Source: Streptomyces altiplanensis | Lineage (GTDB): Bacteria; Actinomycetota; Actinomycetes; Streptomycetales; Streptomycetaceae | Direction: 5' to 3' | NCBI GenBank assembly: GCA_003719395.1 | Contig: RHMC01000069.1 | Coordinates: forward strand, 1 to 35,705 | Length of the DNA stretch: 35,705 nt | In this document: in pieces, positions 1 through 7,566 of the stretch | How the letters are laid out: each line of letters opens with the position of its first letter | How positions within the stretch are numbered: the first letter of the stretch is position 1 | Made by a program: the position numbers and the translations under genes | The notes under the pieces: model-generated | What the model was told of the DNA's origin: nothing | Database searches by the model: none | The model's input: the letters and a program-made list of their open reading frames with translations, nothing else

Positions 1-32
1 GTCGGGGGGTGCGGCCGCCTCGCTTTTCGCGC

Positions 33-61
33 GAGCCCGCCCGTACGGTCCGGGCGGGCTC
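33..61. terminator. Hairpin at left edge, possible terminator of the tail cluster
   Basis: A perfect 11-bp GC-rich inverted repeat (33-43 with 51-61) surrounds a 7-nt loop. No long T tract follows on either strand, so it could be a Streptomyces-type GC hairpin terminator. It lies downstream of the last minus-strand gene seen and upstream of whatever follows to the left, expected from Streptomyces gene order to be rpsL. Nothing else coding is visible in 1-152. Confidence 0.5.
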
Positions 62-124
62 CCGGCGCCTGACCGTGCGCCAGGACCGTTCAGTGGCCGC
101 CTCGTTCAGAACCCGGCACGGCCA

Positions 125-146
125 CCGGCCGGCCGTTCCCGGCCGG
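125..146 (-). terminator. GC hairpin just after the 113-aa gene
   Basis: An 8-bp perfect stem (125-132 with 139-146) with a 6-nt loop lies 7 bp past the stop codon of the gene ending at 153. Position and stem strength fit transcription termination of that gene, but there is no U tract. Confidence 0.45.
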
Positions 147-152
147 CTCGCT

Positions 153-491
153 TCAGCGGCCGGCGTCCGGGCTGCCGTCCGGGCCGTCGTCCGAGCCCCG
201 GCCCGGGGAGGGCGGAGGCGCGTCCGGGGCGACGCCGGGTGGTTCGGGGAGCCGCAGGACCCGGGCCATTGCGGTGTCGTCGCCGGACACCAGGTCCATC
301 GCCTCGCGCCAGCCGCTCGTGAACCCGCGGACCTCCGCGTCGATGGTTGCCCGTACGGCGACCTTGTTCACGACCGCGGCCAACGCGCGAGCCACTTCCC
401 CGGTGTACGTACCCGCCTCCCCCGCGTCGGCCGCCACCTCCACAGCAGCGGCCACCACATCGGCAAGCCGCTCTCCCGGACTGCTGACCAT
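153..491 (-). CDS. Hypothetical protein at the end of the tail cluster, behind a LexA-like box
   Basis: A 112-residue protein of unknown function. The ATG at 491 is preferred over the GTG at 494 because the GGAGG ribosome-binding site then sits 4 nt away instead of 1. The N-terminal two thirds looks helical and alanine/valine rich, with a segment reading AEVRGFTSGWREAMDLV near residues 53-70. The C-terminal 30 residues are rich in Pro, Gly, Asp and Ser and probably disordered. There is no signal peptide or membrane segment. It is separated from the lysis genes by about 190 bp containing a hairpin and a SOS-type operator, so it is probably its own transcription unit. I do not recognise a family. 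Being last in the cluster and possibly damage-inducible, it could be a regulator or accessory factor of the tail locus, which is inference only. Confidence 0.7.
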   Translation of the reverse strand: MVSSPGERLADVVAAAVEVAADAGEAGTYTGEVARALAAVVNKVAVRATIDAEVRGFTSGWREAMDLVSGDDTAMARVLRLPEPPGVAPDAPPPSPGRGSDDGPDGSPDAGR

Positions 492-542
492 CACGCCTCC
501 CCTTCACCACGTAGGCGCCCACGCTCCAGAATCGCCACCTTC

Positions 543-558
543 TCGAATGTACGTTCGA
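543..558. promoter_or_regulatory. LexA (SOS) box-like palindrome
   Basis: On the plus strand the site reads TCGAATGTACGTTCGA, a 16-bp palindrome with one mismatch. On the minus strand this is CGAAC-GTAC-ATTCG. It matches the Gram-positive Cheo/LexA consensus GAAC-N4-GTTC at all but one position. It lies 52 bp upstream of the ATG at 491 on the minus strand. A possible -10 hexamer, TACGCT on the minus strand (567-572), is immediately upstream, which would put the box over the transcription start, a classic repressor position. I see no comparable box elsewhere in the tail cluster. The match is clear; binding by LexA is inference. Confidence 0.6.
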
Positions 559-585
559 TGCAAGGCAGCGTAACGCAGAGACGCC

Positions 586-620
586 GGGGCGTGCGGCACC
601 TCACAGGCACCACACGCCCC
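586..620 (-). terminator. Hairpin between lysis genes and the SOS-box promoter
   Basis: An 8-bp perfect GC stem (586-593 with 613-620) with a 19-nt loop lies downstream of the minus-strand gene ending at 683 and just upstream of the LexA-like box. A second, weaker inverted repeat (631-637 with 651-657) precedes it. Together they could end the tail/lysis transcript before the last gene. Confidence 0.4.
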
Positions 621-682
621 GAATTGCGAACGCGAGCAAGCTAATTGCGCGCTCGCGCGATCGTCATATTCGCCCTTACCGG

Positions 683-940
683 TCAGCGCACCGCCGCCTG
701 CCACAGCGTCACAGCCAGCGCCGCACACGACGTCAGCGCGGCCAGCGAGGGCAGCGGCCAGCGCGTGCGCTCCAGCGCGTCGAGCCGCTCCTCGTGCTCA
801 CCGAGCACCTTGTCGGTCTGGTCGGCGCGTTGCAACAGCAGCGCCAGATCACCGCGTGTGGTGGCGAAACCGACGTCCACCGAACGCCGCAGCCGCTCCA
901 GTTCCACGACCACGCCTCTCTCCTCGTACTCCCGCATCAT
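683..940 (-). CDS. Small coiled-coil plus C-terminal membrane segment protein, XhlA-like lysis accessory
   Basis: 85 residues. The ATG at 940 has a good GGAGG 7 nt upstream. Residues 1-60 are charged and heptad-like (ELERLRRSVDVGF, then LALLLQRADQTDKVLGEHEERLDALE), predicting a coiled coil. Residues 61-82 form one hydrophobic segment ending WQAAVR. Soluble coiled coil followed by a single C-terminal transmembrane helix is the architecture of XhlA/haemolysin-type phage lysis proteins that cooperate with a holin. It follows the amidase and a tiny hydrophobic protein, so a role in lysis or release of tail particles is likely. The family is assigned by architecture, not by a clear sequence signature. 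Confidence 0.65.
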   Translation of the reverse strand: MMREYEERGVVVELERLRRSVDVGFATTRGDLALLLQRADQTDKVLGEHEERLDALERTRWPLPSLAALTSCAALAVTLWQAAVR

Positions 941-1040
941 CCGCGGCCCTCCTCTCCTTGCGCGGACGCGCTCGCGGCGCCGCGGACTGCCGCAGCCACG
1001 GCGCAGCCACCGCTGCACCGCGGGGCGCGACATCACGCGA

Positions 1041-1187
1041 CTAGAGCGCCGCCGCCAGGGCCGCGGCGCCGGCCAGCACGGGCACGTCCCGTACGGCCGG
1101 CTCCTCGGCCAGCAGCGGAGCCGCCGCGAGCAGCGCACAGCCCGCCTGTGCGAACGTGCGCAGTGCCCGTCGCGTCGTCTCGGTCAT
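1041..1187 (-). CDS. 48-residue putative holin
   Basis: A very small protein starting at the ATG at 1187, with a G-rich Shine-Dalgarno (GGGGG) 7 nt upstream. After a basic N-terminus (TETTRRALR) it has two short hydrophobic stretches, residues 12-27 and 36-48, separated by the charged turn EEPAVRD. A charged start plus two hydrophobic segments directly downstream of an endolysin gene is what class II holins look like, although the second segment is short. It could instead be a membrane-associated peptide of unknown role. The gap to the amidase stop is 44 bp, so they are surely co-transcribed. Confidence 0.55.
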   Translation of the reverse strand: MTETTRRALRTFAQAGCALLAAAPLLAEEPAVRDVPVLAGAAALAAAL

Positions 1188-1231
1188 GGTCTGACCCCCT
1201 TCTCTTGTTCGTCCTCTCCGGGCCCGGCGGG

Positions 1232-2092
1232 TCAGACCCGCGGGACGCGGAGCCGGTCCCAGCTGGCACGGCCCGGATTCCCGTCGGCGTCGGCGCCCCG
1301 GTAGCCGAGCCTGCGCTGCCAGGCCGCGTACGACGCGCGGTCCGCGGCGCCCCACACCGGCCCGGGGCCGACGGAGTACCGACCGCATCCCTCGGCCACC
1401 AGCCGCTTGCCGACGGCGGTGAACAGGGGGTCGCGGTGGCCCGGCACGAAGAAGGCACCACCCGGGAACGGCGCGTACGCCGGCGTGGGCGGTGCCGACG
1501 GCCCGGACGGGCGGCCGCCTAGGCGCCTGCCGATCCGGCCGCGCATCCCGTCCATGGAGAACGACGGGTCGATCTTGCGCCGGGTCCACTCCTTGTGGCC
1601 GATCACGCTCGCCCCGGACCAGCCGTGCGCGCGGCACAGGGCGGCGGAGAGGCGCTCCACGGCGTCCAGTTGGGCCGCCGGGTACGGATCGCGGCCGTCG
1701 CCGAGGTTCTCGATCTCGAAGCCGTAGAAGGGGGCGTTGCCGTCGGCCTCGTCCGGACCGGGCGAGGGAACCGCACGTTCCGCGCGTACGGCGGCCAGTA
1801 CTGCGGTGCTGCCGTTCCCGGCGTGGTTGGTACGGCCGTAACCGACCAGGTGCACGGTGCCGTCCTTGGCGACGACGCCGATGCACAAGGGGCCCGGCAG
1901 GTCCGGCACGCCCCGGCGGCAGAAGCCGACGCTGCTGGAGCCGGCGGTGTGGTGGAGCATCACGCCGTGGACCGGCCCCCAGGGGCCCTTGTGGTTGCGG
2001 TTGTAGGTGTTCCAGCCGGTGTGTTCGGTGATGCGTACGCCCTCGGCGCGCAGTGCGCGGGCGAAGGCGTCGGCGGACAGGGGTGCCGCCAT
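1232..2092 (-). CDS. Zinc N-acetylmuramoyl-L-alanine amidase (endolysin) with C-terminal peptidoglycan-binding domain
   Basis: 286 residues; the ATG at 2092 has GGAGGACCCG before it. Residues about 20-180 are an Amidase_2/PGRP fold. VMLHHTAG at 44-51 gives the first zinc histidine, GFEIEN is at 124-129, and GHKEWT at 165-170 with KIDPSF at 173-178 gives the second histidine and the distal Asp zinc ligand. It should cleave the amide bond between MurNAc and L-Ala. A Pro-rich linker (195-210) leads to a C-terminal domain (about 210-284, FPGGAFF…GPGPVW…SYAAWQRRLGY…DADG.PG) typical of the Streptomyces peptidoglycan-binding module seen on phage lysins. No signal peptide is visible, so export would rely on the neighbouring holin-like protein. 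This is the lytic enzyme of the tail cluster. Confidence 0.9.
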   Translation of the reverse strand: MAAPLSADAFARALRAEGVRITEHTGWNTYNRNHKGPWGPVHGVMLHHTAGSSSVGFCRRGVPDLPGPLCIGVVAKDGTVHLVGYGRTNHAGNGSTAVLAAVRAERAVPSPGPDEADGNAPFYGFEIENLGDGRDPYPAAQLDAVERLSAALCRAHGWSGASVIGHKEWTRRKIDPSFSMDGMRGRIGRRLGGRPSGPSAPPTPAYAPFPGGAFFVPGHRDPLFTAVGKRLVAEGCGRYSVGPGPVWGAADRASYAAWQRRLGYRGADADGNPGRASWDRLRVPRV

Positions 2093-2129
2093 CGGGTCCT
2101 CCTCGGGTCGGGATCAGGGGCCGCAGGGC

Positions 2130-2181
2130 AAAAAACGCCCCCCGCCGCGGTGGACACGACGGGCCGGGGCCGGGGAAGGCG
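2130..2181 (-). terminator. Possible intrinsic terminator before the amidase gene
   Basis: Reading on the minus strand, an 8-bp stem with two G-U pairs (2174-2181 with 2136-2143) runs directly into six T residues (2130-2135). It lies in the 119-bp gap after the receptor-binding-type gene. The long internal loop weakens the call; it may act as a partial terminator that lowers lysis gene expression relative to tail genes. Confidence 0.4.
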
Positions 2182-2211
2182 AAACGCGAGGGACCAGGGG
2201 CGACGGACCGG

Positions 2212-2853
2212 TCAGAACAGCGGGTCGACCCGCAGGAACCGGTGGGCGAACGTGGCCGTGTTGGTCGTCGCCGAGGACCGGTAAGCGGGCGTGGCGGTGT
2301 ACGCGACGCCGCCGCTCAGCCCGCTGACCTGGAACTGGGTCGACGCGGAGCACTGCATGCTTCCGCCGAAGAGCGCGGCGCGGGTGTCGGCCGTGGCCAG
2401 GGTGACCGTCGTGCCCTGCTTGACGGTCATCGACATGTAACCGGCCCCGGTGGCGACGCTGCTGCTGATCCGGGCGCCGATCGTCACGAGGACCGTGCCG
2501 GACGGCGGGGCGGTGAAGGCCGCCGCCATCGTGTCGCCGGTGGATCCGGTCAGGGCGTCGACGTACGTCGCGGACGCCGTCGTACCGGCCACCGGATTGA
2601 GCTTCAGGACCGGACTCGGAGTGACCGGGTGCCAGTAACTGCCGGTGTAGTAGTAGTACCGGCCGGGGGTGGTGACCCAGGCCAGCATCCCCGTCACCGG
2701 CGTGGCGATCGAGGACAGGCTGGTGGTGTTGGCGACCCGCAGCACCGTCCGCCCGTCCAGCGCCTCGGCGAGGGACTGGAGGTGCAGCGGCACGTTGGCC
2801 GCGTCGGCGGGCTGCGGGTAGGGCAGGTTGCTGAGCGGGGTGAGCTGGACCAT
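2212..2853 (-). CDS. Putative tail-tip appendage / receptor-binding protein
   Basis: 213 residues; the ATG at 2853 has GGAGG about 8 nt upstream. The N-terminal 40 residues (QLTPLSNLPYPQPADAAN) resemble the short attachment segments of actinophage tail appendages. A tyrosine-rich stretch (RYYYYTGSYWHPV) is at about 89-101. The C-terminal half is Thr/Ser/Gly rich with regularly spaced beta-strand-like segments (GTVLVTIGARISSS, GYMSMTVKQGTTVTLATAD, FQVSGLSGGVAYTATPAYRSS), consistent with a jelly-roll or fibre-knob beta sandwich. Its position after the Tal hub and before the lysin is where receptor-binding proteins sit in siphovirus-type modules. If the cluster is a tailocin, this protein would set its killing spectrum. 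There is no clear family motif, so the function is positional inference. Confidence 0.65.
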   Translation of the reverse strand: MVQLTPLSNLPYPQPADAANVPLHLQSLAEALDGRTVLRVANTTSLSSIATPVTGMLAWVTTPGRYYYYTGSYWHPVTPSPVLKLNPVAGTTASATYVDALTGSTGDTMAAAFTAPPSGTVLVTIGARISSSVATGAGYMSMTVKQGTTVTLATADTRAALFGGSMQCSASTQFQVSGLSGGVAYTATPAYRSSATTNTATFAHRFLRVDPLF

Positions 2854-2880
2854 GACAGGGCCCTCCTGGGATACGGATGC

Positions 2881-2913
2881 GAAAAGGGCCGGCGCCCCGG
2901 AGGACGCCGGCCC
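2881..2913 (-). terminator. Intrinsic terminator inside the tail operon
   Basis: A perfect 9-bp stem (2905-2913 with 2886-2894) is followed on the minus strand by TTTTC. It lies between the Pro-rich gene (stop at 2936) and the receptor-binding-type gene (start 2853), only about 15 bp before the latter's ribosome-binding site. It probably attenuates rather than fully separates expression of structural and appendage genes. Confidence 0.65.
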
Positions 2914-2935
2914 ACGGTCGGAGGCGGCGGAGGGA

Positions 2936-3223
2936 TCAGCCGCCGAGGGGCGGCGGCAGGGTGTCCGGCGGCATACCGCCGTCGTCCTCCCGCGAGACCG
3001 GATCGTCGATGGGCACCGGAACGGGCGCGGGCGCGTCCGGTGACGGGTGCGACGGATCGTCCTCGGGCCGCGCCGCTTCCCCGGGGCCCGGCAGCGCGTC
3101 CCCCTCACCGTCGGCGGCCACGAGCACCGTCTCCGGCCCGGAGACGAGTGCGGCGGCGGTGTCCTCCACCGCCGCCGCGTCGAGCACGGGAATCTCGGTC
3201 CCCCTTGCGTCGTCCCTGGTCAC
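2936..3223 (-). CDS. Small Pro/Asp-rich protein following the tail hub gene
   Basis: 95 residues. The GTG start at 3223 overlaps the TGA of the Tal gene in a GTGA arrangement, and a GGGAGG lies 6 nt upstream. Residues 1-40 contain one helix-prone part (IPVLDAAAVEDTAAALV). Residues 45-95 are Pro, Asp, Glu and Ala rich with low complexity (DAPAPVPVPIDDPVS, PPDTLPPPLGG) and are probably disordered. Translational coupling to the hub gene suggests the product is needed in step with baseplate assembly. No family is recognised. It could be a linker, chaperone or small decoration protein. Confidence 0.7.
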   Translation of the reverse strand: MTRDDARGTEIPVLDAAAVEDTAAALVSGPETVLVAADGEGDALPGPGEAARPEDDPSHPSPDAPAPVPVPIDDPVSREDDGGMPPDTLPPPLGG

Positions 3224-5594
3224 GCCACACCTCCCAGCGTCTCCACCAGCGTCCGGTACGTGATCTGCTCCGCCGTCAGATCGGCGAGCTGCGCGTACTG
3301 CGCCGTCACCATCTGGTACGTGCGCAGCCGCCCGTACGCCGGATCCAGCGGTGCGTCCGGCACCAGGCCCTCGTCGGCCGGAACGCCGTTGTAGCCGGTC
3401 CCGCGCAGCGTCAGGGTCTGCTGCGGAGCGGACCCCGCCGTATACGTGGTGCGTATCCCGACCACCCACGCGAGGGTGTCCAGCTTCGCCCCGGCCGTGT
3501 CCACGACCCTTACCACGTCGCCCAGTTGGAGCCGCGGGTCGTGCAGCACCTCGACCTCGCCCAGCACCGGCACCGGATACCGCCCGGCGTCGAGCATGGC
3601 CTGCGCCAGGGTGTACGCCGTGGTCGCGGACTGCACCCAGTCCGACGCGGGCGCGAGGTACTGCTGCTTGCCGTAGTACTGCTGGCTCGTCGGGCTCCAG
3701 CGTGCCCACACGCGCTGCGCCGGGTCCGCCGACCGCTTGAGCGGGTCGATCTGCACCGAGGGCTTGCCGTCCTTGGTGACCGTCCACACGCTCGTCGTCC
3801 CGGTGTTCGTGAACCGGACGATGTACGCCGGCCCCTCCCGGCGGGAACTGACCGTGACCTGGCCCTTCACCGCCGTACCGCCGGTCGCCGCGCTGCCGAA
3901 CCGCACCCGGTGGGTGGCGATCGACGCGGACGTGTCGTCCACGATCGTCAGCGGCCCGATGTCGCTCTCGTCGTCCGCGATCGCGTACGAGACCTCCTCC
4001 GGTATCCCGGGCTTGATCTCCCTGATCCGGGTGTCGGTCTGCGCCGTGCCGTGGACGAGTCCGATGCCCGCCCAGTCCTGGTACGGCTGCTCGCAGTGGT
4101 TGCGGCAGGCGTCGATCTCCTCGCTGACGGTGAGCGAGGAGATGTCCCGGACGGTGGTGACGGTGGCGTCCGGGGCCGCCGGCACCTTGCTGAACCGCGA
4201 CGGACCGCGCCAGTGGAAGACGCCCTGCTCGTCGAACTCGGCCGTGGACATGGACGCGCGGGCGATCTCCGTGATCGCGTCCCACTGCGATCCCGAGACC
4301 TTGGGGATGTCGTACAGCGGCAGCGCGGCCTCGTCGAGCTCCGCGCCCTTGCGCCACTGGTCCTTCTGCTCCCACTCCGCGCGCGGGTAGGACGCGGTGT
4401 CCGTCCACGCCCGGTCGGTGACCTGGAGGCACTCCACCGCCATGTCCGTGACCAGGTCGATCTGCTGGAGCTCGGAACGCGGATGGGCGGCGGCGGTCTC
4501 GGTGAACGCCCCCGTACCGCCGACGTGGTAGGAACCGTCGGGCGCGGTGAGTCGCGGCTGCACCGTCGGCAGCACGGTGGCTCCGGTCCCCCGGGTGTCC
4601 ACCATGAACCCCAGGTGCCAGCCGCCCCGCAGGGCCGCCAGCTTGGGGAACCCCCAGCTGAAGTACCAGGAGCCGCCGTCGACCGTCCCGGAGAAGATCT
4701 GGACTGTCCCCGTCGAGATGTCGAACTTGCCGCTGATGTAGCCGGCGGCGCCGCCGCTGCGGTCGAAGACGGCCTTCATCTCGATCACGCTGTCCTTGGC
4801 CAGCGCCGTGTTGACCCAGCACTCGACCTGGAACACCTTGCCGGGCAGCACGAACCGCGACCGCGGCATCCAGGACGCCCGCAGCCCGGCCTGTTCCGGC
4901 ATCAGCGCCATCTCGAACGGTGCGCCGTCCCGGATCCACCGGTAGGACGAGCTGGTGGGCAGCACCTCCGGCTGTCCGTACGTCGCGTTGAAGCCACCGT
5001 GCAGCGAGGCGTACAGGACCGTGAACGGTGCCAGGTCCTTGTCGTCGGCCAGGGGCGCCCGCGGCGGCGGGCAGGTGTGGATGCCGCCCTGGCGCAGCAG
5101 TTCGTCGACGCACCAGGTCGCCGTGGCGACCGGACGGCCGTAGTAGAAGCCCTGGTACGGGCGCGGCAGCGAGGCCGGGCCGCGCAGCCGCTCGGCGCCG
5201 TCCAGGGCCTGGACGGTCACACTGTCGCTGCCCGACGCGGCCGACCGGGACCGGACCGTTCCACGGAACGTGGGAAGCGTCCGGTCCGCGACCCCGGCGG
5301 AGTGCACGACCGACTGCCCGGGGCGCACCACGTCACCGGTGGCCCGGTCGGCCCACGCCGAGTACAGGCGCGGCGCGTGTTCGCCGCCGGCCCCGCCGAG
5401 CAGCATCTCCAGCTGCGCCGAGGCGCTGCCCGACACGGCGCGCATCGCCTCGGGCAGGTCGGTGTTGTACGCCCGCTCCACCTTCCACGACTGGAGCTGG
5501 GCGCCGAGCTCCCGGCCGCCGAGGCGGGTGGAGTGGACGGGGACCCGCTCGGGGGCGGCGAGCGCGCGTCCAGGTTCTCGTCAGTTGGCTGCAC
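3220..5594 (-). CDS. Tal-type tail hub / baseplate protein (frame broken near the start)
   Basis: The best start is the GTG at 5594, with GGAGG 6 nt upstream, overlapping the end of the Dit gene by 14 bp. That frame runs into a GC run (G5 at 5551-5555 on the plus strand), where one base appears to be missing. The conserved protein continues in the next frame (ERVPVHSTRLGGREL…AYNTDLPEAMR), which has no start codon of its own before a GTG at 5481. Restoring one base gives 791 residues exactly. Features: an N-terminal beta domain typical of phage hub proteins; a central part (about residues 235-350) with aromatic beta strands reminiscent of a LamG/concanavalin-like domain; and a C-terminal hub domain ending in a helical tail (YGRLRTYQMVTAQYAQLADLTAEQI). 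It would cap the tail tube and carry the receptor-binding protein. No peptidase motif was identified. Confidence 0.8.
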
Positions 5595-6426
5595 CGCGCA
5601 CCTCCACGAGATCGATTCCGATGTTCCGGTACGGCAGCCGGGGGGACGGCGTGTCGGTCAGGCCGGTGACCGCCATGGGCGGGCAGCCGTCGCCGAGCGC
5701 GTAGCCGACCGGGGCCTCGCCGATGGTGAGGCAGGCGCCGGCCAGCGCGGTGGCACCGGTCTTCCCGGGCCGGCCGACCGGGGTGACGAAGGCGGCGTCG
5801 GCCGGAGCGGTGCCGGAGACGACACCGCCGGTGACCGAGGCGGTCGACAGGTACGACCCGTCCACCGCCTTCCAGTCGAGCTGGGCGGTGCACAGCGCGG
5901 GGTCCCACTCCGGCGGGACCATCCACGACACGTTCATGCCCGGCGCCACGGGCCAGCCGGTCCAGGTGCCGTGCATCCAGCCGATGGCACTGGCGACGTC
6001 CCGGCAGTCCCCGGTGAAGACGTCACCGACGGAGGGCCGCAGCGTGATGTCGCCGGACACCGTGAACCAGTGGTCACCGCCCCGCGCGTCCCGGCTCTGC
6101 CCGGCCGCCTGGAGCGGGTCGAGCAGGTTGACCGAGGCCGGGTCGAGTACGACCACCGAGCCACCGGCGTACACGTTCTGCCCGAGCATTCCCGGCCCGC
6201 TGATCCTGCGCGCGAGGCGCACCAGGTGCTGGGCGTCCTCGGGTTCCAGCCACTCGAAGGCGAGCTTCATCCGGCGGGTGGTCCTGGGTGGGGCGACGAG
6301 CGTCACGTGCCCCTCCAGCGACCGGAACTCGGTCATGTTGAGGTCGGGACTGCGGTCCCAGCTCTTCGCGGCCTGCGAGATCTCCCGCAGCAGACCGGGC
6401 TTGCCGATCCAGAGGTTCCTTGCCAT
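5581..6426 (-). CDS. Distal tail protein (Dit-like)
   Basis: 281 residues; the ATG at 6426 has GGAGG 9 nt upstream and lies 6 bp after the tape-measure stop. The N-terminus (MARNLWIGKPGLLREISQAA) and following beta-rich region with RRMKLAFEWLEPEDAQHLVRLARR match the Dit/tail-component proteins of actinobacterial siphoviruses, which form the ring between tail tube and hub. The C-terminal half contains tryptophan-rich strands (GWMHGTWTGWPVAPGMNVSWMVPPEW), possibly a galectin/CBM-like insertion. Order between tape measure and Tal is the standard siphovirus position. The call rests on order and general resemblance. Confidence 0.75.
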   Translation of the reverse strand: MARNLWIGKPGLLREISQAAKSWDRSPDLNMTEFRSLEGHVTLVAPPRTTRRMKLAFEWLEPEDAQHLVRLARRISGPGMLGQNVYAGGSVVVLDPASVNLLDPLQAAGQSRDARGGDHWFTVSGDITLRPSVGDVFTGDCRDVASAIGWMHGTWTGWPVAPGMNVSWMVPPEWDPALCTAQLDWKAVDGSYLSTASVTGGVVSGTAPADAAFVTPVGRPGKTGATALAGACLTIGEAPVGYALGDGCPPMAVTGLTDTPSPRLPYRNIGIDLVEVRGAAN

Positions 6427-6432
6427 GTCTGC

Positions 6433-7502
6433 CTACCTCCGGGCGAGCTGGCGCTGCCCGACGAGGACGGCGCGGGCGATGGTCTGGGAGTCCACCTGAA
6501 CGTGGACGGGACGGTCGGCGAGACGCTCGACGGCCTCGGCGAGGCGTGCGATCTGCGCACGGTTCGCACCGGGGCTCATCATCCGGTCGAGCTTGCTCAG
6601 CGGGATGACGGCCTCGGACTCCCCGCCCTCACCGATCAGCGCCAGCGTTCCGCCGTTGCGCGCCGGTACGACACCGCCCTTGGCGAGGTGCGGGATCGGG
6701 ATCTTCGGCAGGTTGATCGAGAACGACTTGCCGCCGAACTTGGGCACCAGCTGGGGATGCTGACCTTGAACCCGTTCAGCGCGCCGATGACGACGTTGAC
6801 CGCACTGGCGAACCCGCGGAACGGGGTGAGCAGCATGTTGCCGATGCCGCGCAGGATCGGCCCGATCGCCTTCATCGCGGCGGAGGTCGCGGACGAGATG
6901 GCCTTCATCCCCGCCTTGAACCCCTTCTGCACGACCGCGACGATCTTGTCGACCTTCACGAACTGAAGGATCAGCGGCGCGAGCAGTGTCATGATCAGGC
7001 CGAACGGACTGGCCGCCATGGCCAGGTTGAGCCCCTTCTGCGCCAGGCTCGCTCCCTTGAGCCCCTTGGTGAGCCCGCCCCCCATGGTCTTTCCTGCTTT
7101 GTCGGCGTTCTTGCCGGCCTTCCCGACGGACTTCTCGACGGCGTCGGACTGCTGCTTCACCCCCTGGAGCGCGGTCTTGGCCTTGTCGGCCGAACCCTTG
7201 AGCTTGTCCAGAGCGCTCTTGAGTTTGTCGGCCCCGCCCTTGGCTGTGCCGAGCGAGGTGTTGGCGGTTCGCAGGCCCGTACGCAACTTGCCGACGGCGG
7301 AGTCGCCCTGCGTGGTGGCGGTACGCAGCTTGCCGATGGCGGCGCCCGCCCGGTCCGCGCCGCCACGAATGGTGTTGAGGGCCGAGTTTCCCTGCCCTAC
7401 GGCCGACTTGAGCCGGGTCAGTGGCGTCGTTCCGCCGGCCACGATCCGGTTGAAGCCCTGCATGGCAGAGCCGGCTGTTCTCAGACTTCCGGCGAGTGAC
7501 AT
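6433..7502 (-). CDS. Short tail tape measure protein (frame broken once)
   Basis: The ATG at 7502 has AGGAG upstream. The reading frame breaks at a G4 run (plus strand 6753-6756). Inserting one base rejoins KVSIP to QLVPKFGGKSF and gives exactly 356 residues. Residues 1-150 are repetitive, alanine/lysine-rich helix (many K-L-R-T, A-D-K-L-K-S-A-L units) as in tape measures. Residues about 160-185 are strongly hydrophobic (ASPFGLIMTLLAPLILQFV), the usual membrane-insertion segment. The C-terminus carries HLAKGGVVPARNGGTLALIGEGGESEAVIPLSKL, a motif common at the end of actinophage tape measures. Taking about 0.15 nm per residue, it predicts a tail of roughly 50 nm, short for a siphovirus. Confidence 0.85.
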
Positions 7503-7566
7503 CCCCGCTCCTGCCTTTCCCTAGTTTTCCGGACACCGACGGTCCGCACTCCGGACACGTTCCTCA

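Noticed and set aside
504..728. A 74-codon minus-strand frame between the lysis genes and the terminal gene
   Set aside because: No ribosome-binding site, cysteine-rich random composition, and it covers hairpins and the LexA-like box.
2053..6966. A 1637-codon open frame on the plus strand across the tail genes
   Set aside because: It is antisense to well-supported tail genes, has Arg/Gly/Pro-rich random composition and no ribosome-binding site. Long antisense frames are expected at this GC content.
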